Source of the DNA: Chloroflexota bacterium
GTDB lineage: Bacteria; Chloroflexota; Limnocylindria; Limnocylindrales; CSP1-4
Assembly (NCBI GenBank): GCA_021786265.1
Contig: JAJYNP010000266.1
Span: 1-19,944 of the forward strand
DNA: 19,944 nucleotides
Reading direction: 5' to 3'
Shown: one piece after another, positions 1 to 6,822 of the stretch
Numbering within the stretch: the first letter of the stretch is position 1
Layout of the letters: each line of letters begins with the position of its first letter
Notes under the pieces: generated by a model
What the model was told of the DNA's origin: nothing
Databases searched by the model: none
Seen by the model: only the letters and a program-made list of their open reading frames with translations
Translations under genes and position numbers: made by a program

Positions 1-1
1 C

Positions 2-1207
2 ATCGTCGTGAACGTCGGCCACGGACGCGAGTCGGTGGCGCGCGTGATGGCCGACCAGGCCTCGCGGATCGCCTACGCGCACGGGTCGGCGTTCACCAGC
101 GAGCCGCTCGAAGCGTACGCGGCCGAGGTCGGGCCGCTCCTGCCGCTCGACGAGCCGGCAATCTACCCGGTCAGCGGCGGGTCGGAGGCGATCGAGAGCG
201 CGCTCAAGATGGCCCGCGCCTACCACGTCGCACGAGGCGAGCCCGAGCGGCAGATCGTGATCGGCCGCTGGGGCAGCTACCACGGCAACACCCTCGGGGC
301 GCTCGACCTGTCCGGCCGCCAGCCGCTGCGCCGGCCCTACGAGGGGTGGCTCGGCCGGTTCCGGCACGTCAGCGCGGCTTACCCGTATCGCGCCGGCGAG
401 CCCGACGCGCACGCGCTGGGGAGCGCGGAGGACGCCGCGGCCGAGCTGGACCGGGTGATCGCCACCGCGGGGCCGACCAGCGTCTGCGCGTTCGTCGCCG
501 AGCCGATCGTGGGCGCCACGCTCGGCGCGGTCGCGCCGCCACCGGGGTACTGGCCCGCGATCGCGGAGGTCTGCCGGCGGTACGGGGTGCTGCTGATCGC
601 CGACGAGGTCATGACGGGCTTCGGGCGCACCGGGCGCTGGTTCGCGATGGAGCGGTTCGGCGTCCGCCCCGACATCCTGGTCGCCGCCAAGGGCGCGACC
701 GGCGGGTACTGGCCGTTCGGCTTCGCGGCCGCCGACCGTTCCGTCTACGAGGCGATCCAGCGCAAGGGCGTCTTCGTCCACGGGTTCACCTACTCGCACT
801 CCGTGGTGGGCGCCGCGGTGGCCCGCGAGGTGCTGCGGATCCTGCGCGCCGAGGAGCTCGTCGCCGCCAGCGCGAGGAAGGGCGAGCTGCTGCTGGCGGA
901 GCTGCGCGAGGCGTTCGCCGGCCACCCCAACGCCGGCGAGATGCGCGGGACCGGCCTGATGGCCGCCGTGGAGCTGGTGGCCGATCGCGAAACGCGGGCA
1001 CCGTTCCCCCGGTCCCGGCAGGTCACCGAGCGCACGCTCGCCGCCGGGCGGGACCGGGGCCTGATGTTCTACTCGGGAACGGGCAACGCGAACGGCGTCG
1101 ACGGTGACGTCATCATGGTCGGCCCGCCGTTCGTGGTCGCCGACGAGCAGGTCCGCGAGATCGCGGCCGGGATGCGTGCCGCGGTCGACGCGGCAGTGGC
1201 GGGCTGA
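2..1207 (+). CDS. Class III PLP-dependent aminotransferase, 5'-truncated by window edge
   Basis: The reading frame is open to the first bases of the window, so the N-terminus (probably about 40-50 residues by comparison with 430-450 aa family members) lies outside. Counting from the GTG at position 8, the fold-type I landmarks are YPVSGGSEAIESALKMAR (about 53-70, phosphate-binding), the YHGNT motif (91-95), IADEVMTGFGRTG (197-209, with Asp199 that would pair with the pyridine nitrogen), and AAKGATGGYWP (226-236) with Lys228 as the Schiff-base lysine. All catalytic residues are present, so the enzyme should be active. The family moves amino groups between omega-amino acids or amines and pyruvate or 2-oxoglutarate; the substrate cannot be read from sequence. 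The next gene is convergent, so no operon partner is visible here. Confidence 0.93.
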   Translation: MVVNVGHGRESVARVMADQASRIAYAHGSAFTSEPLEAYAAEVGPLLPLDEPAIYPVSGGSEAIESALKMARAYHVARGEPERQIVIGRWGSYHGNTLGALDLSGRQPLRRPYEGWLGRFRHVSAAYPYRAGEPDAHALGSAEDAAAELDRVIATAGPTSVCAFVAEPIVGATLGAVAPPPGYWPAIAEVCRRYGVLLIADEVMTGFGRTGRWFAMERFGVRPDILVAAKGATGGYWPFGFAAADRSVYEAIQRKGVFVHGFTYSHSVVGAAVAREVLRILRAEELVAASARKGELLLAELREAFAGHPNAGEMRGTGLMAAVELVADRETRAPFPRSRQVTERTLAAGRDRGLMFYSGTGNANGVDGDVIMVGPPFVVADEQVREIAAGMRAAVDAAVAG

Positions 1208-1283
1208 GACGCGGCGGCTGACCGCTGTCCGCCCGGGCTGTCGACCCGCCCGCCGGCCCCTGTTGTCCCGCCGGCCCGAACGG
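1208..1283. other. Short convergent intergenic gap
   Basis: Gap between two convergent genes. It holds an 11-bp direct repeat (CCCGCCGGCCC near 1249 and 1269) and a weak CGGGC/GCCCG hairpin. There is no T-tract and no convincing terminator. Confidence 0.4.
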
Positions 1284-1913
1284 TCACCCGCTCAGCGGGC
1301 GACGCCGCATCCCCGAGACGATGAGCAGCGCGCCGAGCCCGATCACGATGACCGGCGCCACGTACCGGTCCAGGCCCTGCAGCTCGGGAAGCTGGGCGAC
1401 GAGCTGGCCCGCGCCCACCAGCACGAAGAGGCCGGCGATCAACAGCGGCCACGTGCTGGTCCCGCCCCGGACCCACGAGACCAGCCAGCCGGCCAGGAAC
1501 CCGATACCGATGCCGAGCGTCGTCCAGCCGCGCCCCGACAGCACGCCGAGCCTCAGCAGCAGGACCGCCGCGCCGTAGCCGAGCAGGATGACGCCCGGCC
1601 AGAGCGCGATCCGGGACCGGCCCATCGCCCAGGCGACCACCAGTGCCACGCCGAGCGCGAACGTGACCAGCCCCCAGGCGTCGAGGAGCGGGTCGAGCTG
1701 GTGGAGCAGGAACGCGACCCCGAGCAGCACCAGGATGGCGCCCGCCCACGGGAACGCGGGACCACGAACGCGCGCCGTCCCGTACCAGCCAACACCCCAG
1801 GCGGCGCCCGAGTCGAGCGTCGCGCCCGGGCCCGCCGTCGCCCGGTCGACCGGATCGGGACCTCCATCGGAGGCGCCACCGGCCGGCGCGCCTCGGTACG
1901 TTCGATCGTCCAC
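1284..1913 (-). CDS. Six-segment membrane protein of unknown function (LiaI/LiaF-like transmembrane region)
   Basis: A 209-aa protein. A hydrophilic Gly/Asp/Ala-rich cytoplasmic-type N-terminus (1-50) is followed by six hydrophobic segments at about 54-70, 79-97, 103-121, 129-147, 153-172 and 185-201, and a short basic tail (MRRRPLSG). The repeated 'WPxxLIxxGxxxLL' style of the helices resembles the membrane part of LiaI/LiaF-type envelope-stress proteins, but no soluble LiaF C-terminal domain is present and the match is one of texture only. The GTG start at 1913 lies 5 nt after the stop of the KamD-like gene on the same strand, so translational coupling is possible. A TAGGCT hexamer 7 nt upstream would also allow a leaderless transcript. 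Function is not assigned. Confidence 0.75.
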   Translation of the reverse strand: MDDRTYRGAPAGGASDGGPDPVDRATAGPGATLDSGAAWGVGWYGTARVRGPAFPWAGAILVLLGVAFLLHQLDPLLDAWGLVTFALGVALVVAWAMGRSRIALWPGVILLGYGAAVLLLRLGVLSGRGWTTLGIGIGFLAGWLVSWVRGGTSTWPLLIAGLFVLVGAGQLVAQLPELQGLDRYVAPVIVIGLGALLIVSGMRRRPLSG

Positions 1914-1918
1914 GGCCG

Positions 1919-3514
1919 CTAGCCTATCACCGCTCCGTGGCGATCCCCGGGCACGCCCGGCTCACCCGCCGGCTGCAGTTCGTTTCGCGCCCAGGCACTG
2001 GCGACATCGCCCGGTCCGACCGGCTCGAGGCCCTCCGCGCCCAGCCACCCGTCCCGGCCCACGGCCACCGCCAGGCCCGAGCGGTCGACCAGGCGCAGCA
2101 TCTCCATGGCCGCCGCCAGGACGGCCGAGGCGATCTCCAGCGCCACGCCCCGCAGCGGACCGATCTCGTGCGCGCCCGAGAGCGCACGGGACGCGAGGAC
2201 GGCTGCGCGCAGCCCCTCGTGCAGCTGCGCGATCGGCCTGACGCTCCCGGGGAGCACCACCATGCCGATCGGCGCCCCGGCCGAGACCCATGTCGCGAGC
2301 AGTGCGGGGAGCGCGGGCCCACACGCCTCCGCGGCCTGGTCGTCGACCACGAGGCGGTGTCCCGGGAACAGCATGGCGCGAAGACCCACCTCGACCAGGG
2401 AACGGACCGCAGGATCGCGGCCCACCACGAAGGCGGGGAGAGCGCCCAGGTCCACCCGGTCGGCGTCGAGCCCATTTCGCAGCGCGAACGCCCGACTGAG
2501 CGCCTGCAGGGCGAGCGCGCGGCCGGACGCAAGCACCGGGTCGGTCGCCGACTGCGGCCGTCCCGCCGCCACGAGGGGGCCGGCGCTGAGTACGAGACGG
2601 GCGCCGGACCGGACGAGCAGCGCGTCCGCGATCGCGTGGTCGACGAGCGCGCGGTCCGGATCCACACCGATCTCGACGATCGCGTTCATTGGATCCGCAA
2701 AGACGGCATCGATGCGCTCGAAACCGGCGACGACGGCCAGCTCCGGCGCAGCCAGGCCCACGCGACGGGCGGCCAGCCGGGCGTAGCGGCCGTTCCGGGC
2801 GCCGGCCTCGTCGAGCGCGTCCCTCAGCAGCGCGAGTCCCCTCTGGCTGCCCGCAGGGGGCGGCGCATCGCGCCCCACTGGCCACTCGTCCTCCGACGCC
2901 GTGCCCCCCAGGTCGTCGCGCAGCTCCCCGTCGCGCGGGACGCGTACCCGCACGAGATCGGCGCCGGCCTCGACCAGCGACGCCGCTTCGGCCGCGGCTT
3001 CCCGCGCATCGAAGGGCCGGGCCTCGACCGCGACGCACAGCGACGGTGTCTCGCCGAAGAGGCTTCCGAGCTCCGCGCGGGCCACCCGGTTCGCCTCGAA
3101 CCTCTCGTCGGCGGCGGACAGCCATGTCTCGAGGAGGAGGCGCGCGGGCCCCGAGCGCGATCGGTCCCGGAGCAGCGCCGCCTCGGCAGCCAGGTCGATG
3201 TGCCCGTCGGCAACCTCGAGGGCGAGCTCCTGCGGCTCGAGGTCGTACTCGTGCGCGGCCAGCGCGAACGGCAGCGCGACACCGGTGCGAAGCTGCCGTC
3301 GGTCGGCGGCCACGAACCGGCGCAGCACCTCGTGCGCCAGGGGCCGGCCGTTCGGCGCGAGCCCGGAGGCGCCGATGGCGCGCAGCATGGCATGCTGGCA
3401 CGCGAGGCTCGTCCGCGACCTCGCGGCCCGTGCGAGGCGGTCCGCGAGGTCGTCCGCCAGCCCAAGCAGGCTCTCCGCCGCAGCGGCGAGATCGCCCTCC
3501 ACCCCTGGCATCAC
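1919..3514 (-). CDS. Orphan lysine 5,6-aminomutase alpha subunit (KamD)-like TIM-barrel protein
   Basis: About 531 aa, close to the 516 aa of clostridial KamD. By remembered comparison, co-linear blocks run the full length (numbering from the ATG at 3511): residues 34-107, including LEPQELALEVADGHIDL, against KamD TPQEIAQAISAGELDL; 171-190 (AEAASLVEAGADLVRVR); 227-272 (LLRDALDEAGARNGRYARL...PELAVVAGFERIDAVFAD) against REALDKVGAEVGKYIRL...PEIAAMGAIERLDVMLND; and 332-385 (RAFALRNGLDADRVDLG...MLFPG). KamD is the TIM-barrel subunit of a PLP- and B12-dependent mutase that needs the KamE subunit for cobalamin and the PLP lysine. No KamE is adjacent, and several alpha residues reported to hold PLP or substrate (Ser238 and Tyr263 of the clostridial enzyme) appear replaced, by Val and Asn. 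It is therefore probably a paralogue with a different or lost activity. GTG 3514 fits a leaderless start and ATG 3511 is the alternative. The longer upstream reading frame only mirrors the GGDEF gene. Confidence 0.72.
   Translation of the reverse strand: MMPGVEGDLAAAAESLLGLADDLADRLARAARSRTSLACQHAMLRAIGASGLAPNGRPLAHEVLRRFVAADRRQLRTGVALPFALAAHEYDLEPQELALEVADGHIDLAAEAALLRDRSRSGPARLLLETWLSAADERFEANRVARAELGSLFGETPSLCVAVEARPFDAREAAAEAASLVEAGADLVRVRVPRDGELRDDLGGTASEDEWPVGRDAPPPAGSQRGLALLRDALDEAGARNGRYARLAARRVGLAAPELAVVAGFERIDAVFADPMNAIVEIGVDPDRALVDHAIADALLVRSGARLVLSAGPLVAAGRPQSATDPVLASGRALALQALSRAFALRNGLDADRVDLGALPAFVVGRDPAVRSLVEVGLRAMLFPGHRLVVDDQAAEACGPALPALLATWVSAGAPIGMVVLPGSVRPIAQLHEGLRAAVLASRALSGAHEIGPLRGVALEIASAVLAAAMEMLRLVDRSGLAVAVGRDGWLGAEGLEPVGPGDVASAWARNELQPAGEPGVPGDRHGAVIG
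1921..1926 (-). promoter_or_regulatory. Possible -10 hexamer (TAGGCT) 7 nt before a GTG start
   Basis: On the minus strand TAGGCT lies 7 nt upstream of the GTG at 1913 and there is no Shine-Dalgarno sequence at normal spacing. This fits a leaderless transcript. Because the hexamer overlaps the stop codon of the upstream gene, translational coupling explains the start equally well. Confidence 0.3.
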
Positions 3515-3520
3515 GCGGGC

Positions 3521-3526
3521 ATGATA
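3521..3526 (-). promoter_or_regulatory. Candidate -10 (TATCAT) for a leaderless KamD-like transcript
   Basis: TATCAT on the minus strand is separated by 6 nt (GCCCGC) from GTG 3514, which is followed directly by ATG 3511. No Shine-Dalgarno sequence lies between, so the transcript would begin at or next to the start codon. Confidence 0.45.
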
Positions 3527-3719
3527 CGGGCGTGGCTCCACCCGGTGGGGATCCGATGCCCTGCCCCGGTGGCGCCTCCGGGGTGCGGGCACGGCGGCCC
3601 GGGTGCGGTGGCCAATCGAGGATCCTGGTGCGGGGCCGCACCGATGAACGCGCCAATCGCCCCAGTGAGGTGTCGCACGCCCGGGCCGTGATGCTACGAT
3701 CCGCCCGGTAGGGGCGTGT

Positions 3720-3728
3720 GGAGGGAGG
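3720..3728 (+). promoter_or_regulatory. Strong ribosome binding site deciding a TTG start
   Basis: GGAGGGAGG ends 6 nt before TTG 3735. This is an excellent anti-Shine-Dalgarno match and fixes the rare TTG as the start of the GGDEF gene. Confidence 0.8.
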
Positions 3729-3734
3729 TCTGCG

Positions 3735-4853
3735 TTGCGGTCACAGCGGCGCGACCGCGACAGGCTCCGCCGCCGGGTCAGGGCACTGGAGCAGGCGGTC
3801 CGCGAAACGGCACTGCTCGCCGAGGCCGCGGGGATGCTGCAGGCCTGCCAGACCACCGAGGAGCTCTGCGCGGTCGTGACGCGCACGGTCCCCGCGCTGT
3901 TCGACGGAGACGCCGGCGGGGTGTACGAGCTCACGCTCACACGCAGCGCCGCCGTGGCCATCGTGTCATGGGGCGATCCGCCTCCCACGCAGCACGTGTT
4001 CGCGCCCGCCGATTGCTGGGGACTGCGGCGCGGTCGCCTGCACCGGGTGGACTTCGATACCGGCGAGCCGCGTTGCCGGCACGTCGATGAGCCGACCGGC
4101 GTCGGCCTCCTGTGCGTGCCACTGGCCGCGCAGGGCGACACGTTCGGTGTTCTTCACCTGCAGGTGCGCGGGCAGGTCCGGCAGCGCCGCCGCAGCGGTC
4201 TCCTGGCCCGCCGCCAGGAGCTGGCCCTTGCCCTCGGCGAGCAGCTGTCTCTGGCCATGGCGAACATCCGTGTGCGCAGCACCCTCCAGGAGCAGTCGTC
4301 GCGCGATCCGCTCACCGGGCTGTTCAACCGGCGCTACATGGAGGAGTCGCTCGACCGCGAGCTCCGCCGCGCCGTCCGCGAGGGCTACGGGCTCGGCCTC
4401 ATCATGTCCGACCTGGACCACCTCAAGGACTTCAACGATGCCCACGGCCACGCCGCCGGCGACGTGGTGCTCCAGCTGGTGGGCCGGTTCCTCCAGGGGG
4501 CGGTGCGAGGCGAGGACGTCGCCTGCCGGTTCGGTGGCGAGGAGTTCGTGGCGATCCTCCCCAAGGCGTCGCTGGAGGACACGCGCCGGCGCGCGGAGGC
4601 CATGCGGCAGGGCCTGCAGACGCAACGGCTGGAGCCGCTGGGCGCGCTGTTGCCGCCGATCACCATGTCGTTCGGCGTGGCCGCCTTCCCCGACCACGGG
4701 GCGAGCGGGGACGTGCTGCTGCATGCCGCCGACGCGGCGCTGTACCGGGCCAAGGCAACCGGACGCAACCGCGTGGTGGTTGCCGGCCTTGGCGACCGGG
4801 AGGCGGTCGACATCCTCGTGCACGGCCCGCACGAGGAGCGACTGAAGCGCTGA
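3735..4853 (+). CDS. GAF-like / GGDEF diguanylate cyclase
   Basis: 372 aa, starting at TTG behind a strong RBS. Residues 5-35 form an Arg/Leu-rich amphipathic coiled-coil. About 36-180 look like a GAF sensor domain (the GVGLLCVPLAAQGDTFGVLHL block is typical of GAF strands). About 185-350 are the GGDEF domain: DPLTGLFNRRY (191-201), metal-binding SDLDHLKDFND (225-235), signature GGEEF (267-271) and MSFGVAAFP (311-319). RGED (258-261), five residues before GGEEF, is an intact RxxD inhibitory I-site. No membrane segment is present, so it is a cytoplasmic enzyme making c-di-GMP from two GTP, with product inhibition and an unknown ligand for the GAF part. It is divergent from the KamD-like gene. 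A cyclic-dinucleotide riboswitch 14.4 kb downstream could be one effector. Confidence 0.93.
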   Translation: MRSQRRDRDRLRRRVRALEQAVRETALLAEAAGMLQACQTTEELCAVVTRTVPALFDGDAGGVYELTLTRSAAVAIVSWGDPPPTQHVFAPADCWGLRRGRLHRVDFDTGEPRCRHVDEPTGVGLLCVPLAAQGDTFGVLHLQVRGQVRQRRRSGLLARRQELALALGEQLSLAMANIRVRSTLQEQSSRDPLTGLFNRRYMEESLDRELRRAVREGYGLGLIMSDLDHLKDFNDAHGHAAGDVVLQLVGRFLQGAVRGEDVACRFGGEEFVAILPKASLEDTRRRAEAMRQGLQTQRLEPLGALLPPITMSFGVAAFPDHGASGDVLLHAADAALYRAKATGRNRVVVAGLGDREAVDILVHGPHEERLKR

Positions 4854-4858
4854 CCCCG

Positions 4859-4890
4859 CTCAGGCCAGGTGGTCCTCAGGCCAGGTGGTC
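4859..4890. repeat. Perfect 16-bp tandem duplication at a gene end
   Basis: CTCAGGCCAGGTGGTC occurs twice in direct succession (4859-4874 and 4875-4890). It spans the stop codon of the minus-strand ferritin-like gene, leaving a second copy of the last codons and stop in the spacer after the GGDEF gene. Confidence 0.85.
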
Positions 4891-5352
4891 GAGGAGCGAC
4901 TCCGCCTGGAACAGGTTGACCCCGCTGGCGATCACGGCCAGCAGCTGTCGCAGCCCCCGCTCGCGCTCGATCTGCTGCTCGAGGAGCCCCTGGAGGAGCT
5001 GCAGCGCCGAGTGGTCACGCCCTGCCATGGCCGCGTCCGCCGCAGCGTTCATCCGGCGCGTCACGCGGAACTCGCGGTCGAGGGCAACCGCAACCGCTCG
5101 CACGGGCGACTTGTACCGGGTCGGGACCGCGGCTACCCCGGGCAGGTCGAAATCGACGGCGTTCGCGGTCAGAAATGCCGTGACTCGAGCGGCGCGGCGC
5201 CCGTTCTCGGCCGACCGATCGCGGAAGACGTTCGCCCACCCGCCCAGGCCCCGACGGTCGAAGTACAGCGCGATTCCCAGGCACGCCTGCTGGGAGTCGA
5301 GCTGGACGGCGATCAGCCGCGTGAGGCGGCGGCGCAGGCGTCTGCTGGTCAT
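4876..5352 (-). CDS. Ferritin-like protein with degenerate ferroxidase site
   Basis: 158 aa from ATG 5352, with a four-helix ferritin pattern: helix A LIAVQLDSQQACLGIALYFDRRG, helix B WANVFRDRSAENGRRAARVTAFL, helix C SPVRAVAVALDREFRVTRRMNAAADAAMAGRD, helix D SALQLLQGLLEQQIERERGLRQLLAVI, and a C-terminal short helix. Spacing and the ALxxEFxVTxxMN and LLQxxLEQQ blocks match bacterial nonheme ferritins. The ferroxidase ligands are damaged: the usual E-x-x-H of helix B (as in SDEEMQHA) reads SAENGRRA, with Asn and Arg, and helix A has VQLDSQQ where ExxNxE is expected. The helix C Glu seems kept. Rapid iron oxidation is therefore unlikely, and a storage-shell or structural role is possible. The frame continues upstream to GTG 5541; that would add a 63-aa Pro/Gly-rich tail, and which start is used is unclear. 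Confidence 0.78.
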   Translation of the reverse strand: MTSRRLRRRLTRLIAVQLDSQQACLGIALYFDRRGLGGWANVFRDRSAENGRRAARVTAFLTANAVDFDLPGVAAVPTRYKSPVRAVAVALDREFRVTRRMNAAADAAMAGRDHSALQLLQGLLEQQIERERGLRQLLAVIASGVNLFQAESLLDHLA

Positions 5353-5870
5353 GCCTCCACCCTTTGCCGCTGGCCGCAGCGGTCCCTCCAGCGCCAGCGG
5401 CACCGGGTCGATGTCCCCGTCCGACTGCTCCGGTCCGCCGGGACCCGGCCCCACGGGGCGCGGGACGGGATCATCGACGAACAGCCTCGAGAAGACCCAC
5501 GGCAGCTCACGTTCCTCCGACAGCCTCCGGGATGCCATCACGCGGAAATTGGGTCTGGCCAGGTCCGGTCACCTCGAATCGGGGAACGCCCGCCCAGTAT
5601 CGTCGGGCACGCAAGGCCATGCACGGGAATCGGCGATCGCCTGCCTCCATGACCCCCGGTGCGGCGCCGCCCTGAACCGCTGCGTCCGCTCGACAGGCGG
5701 ACAGGCGCGTGCCCGTGCCGCGAGCAGCCCGCCACGTGGCCGCGTCTGCGCCCGGCGGGAATCTGGCCAGGCTGGGCACGCCGGGCGCCGCGGCCCTCGC
5801 CCGTGGCGGCCCTCGCCCGTGGCGGCCCGAGTCAGCACAGCAGATGGATGCCTGCCATTCCCGGCGGCCG
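5353..5870. other. 518-bp region without a confident gene; 16-bp tandem repeat inside
   Basis: The first 190 bp may encode an N-terminal extension of the ferritin-like protein. The rest shows only Arg-rich frames without family features. It includes a perfect tandem pair of GGCCCTCGCCCGTGGC at 5792-5823. No RNA gene, riboswitch or terminator was recognised. Confidence 0.5.
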
Positions 5871-6749
5871 CTACGGCTCCCCTTGCGGTTCCTCCTGCGG
5901 CTCTCGCGATGGCTCCCCCTGGGCCGACGATCGCGACTGTTCCCCATGGGTCGACGATCGCGCCGGCTCCCCGATCCACACGCTGCCGTCCTCGAACTGC
6001 TCGGCCTTCCAGATCGGCGCCCGGCCCTTCAGCTCGTCGATCGCGTACCGGCACGCATCGAACGCCGCCGCCCGGTGCGGAGAGGCGACCACGACCGCGA
6101 CGCTCGCCTCTCCCAGTGGGACGAGCCCGGTCCGGTGCACGATCCCGACCCGGCGCACGCCGAAGCGCACCTCGATCTCGTCGGCGATCGTCTCCAGCAC
6201 GGCCAGCGCCATCTCCTCGTACGCCTCGTACGCGAGGGCGTGCACGCTCGCCCCGGCGTGCCGCGCGGCCTCCGCCTCCTCGCCTGGTGCCGGGGTACCC
6301 GGCGTCTCGCGGGTGCGGCCCTCGAAGGTCACCACGGCACCGTCGGCAGGGGATGCCACCGCGGCACGCAGCCGGTCGAGCGTGACGTCGTCGATCGGGT
6401 CGGGCGTGAGGGCGATCGATCGCACCTGGCCCTCGCCGGCCACCGAGCCGGCCCCGGCAGGGGTGCCGCTCGCGGCCGGCTTGTCCCTGCCGGTCTCCTC
6501 CCCTGCCCCGCCCGCCACCGGCGGAATGCAGGCCAGCTCGTCGCCGTCGGCCAGCGGCTCGTCCTCGTCTGTGTAGACCCCGTTCCGCGCGAACCGCACG
6601 TACGGCCAGCTCGACGCCAGCTCGGGGTAGATGCTCGCCAGCGCCGTCCACGCCTGGTCGACCGTCGCGCCGTCGGGCAGCTCCAGGTCGACCCGCGACG
6701 CCTTCGCGAGCTCCCGCTGCCGGGCAAACAGCCGCACGTGGACCCTCAT
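5871..6749 (-). CDS. Fused molybdopterin synthase, MoaD-MoaE
   Basis: 292 aa. Residues 1-81 are a MoaD ubiquitin-like small subunit (MRVHVRLFARQREL start, LPDGATVDQAW, end PPVAGG) whose carrier Gly-Gly is 80-81. After an Ala/Gly/Thr-rich linker (82-108), residues 109-260 form MoaE: VVTFEGRTR (139-147), LAYEAYEEMA (172-181), VHRTGLVPLGEASVAVVVASPHRAAAFDACRYAIDELK (204-241) and PIWK (245-248), with both catalytic lysines (Lys241, Lys248) kept. Molybdopterin synthase converts cPMP to molybdopterin using thiocarboxylate on the MoaD C-terminus. Here that glycine pair is internal, so the chain must be cut after Gly81 to work, as known for the fused MoaX of Mycobacterium tuberculosis. An unusual low-complexity tail (about 263-292) repeats SS-x-x-GE/EPQ units. 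No other molybdenum genes are in the window. Confidence 0.93.
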   Translation of the reverse strand: MRVHVRLFARQRELAKASRVDLELPDGATVDQAWTALASIYPELASSWPYVRFARNGVYTDEDEPLADGDELACIPPVAGGAGEETGRDKPAASGTPAGAGSVAGEGQVRSIALTPDPIDDVTLDRLRAAVASPADGAVVTFEGRTRETPGTPAPGEEAEAARHAGASVHALAYEAYEEMALAVLETIADEIEVRFGVRRVGIVHRTGLVPLGEASVAVVVASPHRAAAFDACRYAIDELKGRAPIWKAEQFEDGSVWIGEPARSSTHGEQSRSSAQGEPSREPQEEPQGEP

Positions 6750-6822
6750 GCCGCCGTCCCTGCCGCCCGCGCCGCGCGGTCGCGCCGCATCGCGCCGGCG
6801 AGCCGCGCCGCGCCGCTCATCA

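Larger units (their letters stand above)
3515..3734. other. Divergent intergenic region, KamD-like / GGDEF genes
   Basis: About 220 bp between divergent genes. It contains the TATCAT element for the minus-strand gene and, on the plus strand, TACGAT at 3695-3700, a reasonable -10 giving a leader of about 30 nt before the TTG of the GGDEF gene. No clear -35 or operator was seen. Confidence 0.45.

Noticed and set aside
1937..3691. Long plus-strand frame opposite the KamD-like gene
   Set aside because: The minus strand has clear full-length family similarity. The plus-strand product is low-complexity Arg/Gln-rich with no motif.
3515..4141. Upstream extension of the KamD-like frame to 4141
   Set aside because: It overlaps the start and promoter of the divergent GGDEF gene, and the extra 210 residues are unlike the family, which starts near 3514.
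4112..6385. Long plus-strand frame crossing the GGDEF, ferritin-like and MoaD-MoaE genes
   Set aside because: It spans three recognisable genes in other frames and strands and reads Arg/Pro/Ser-rich without any domain.
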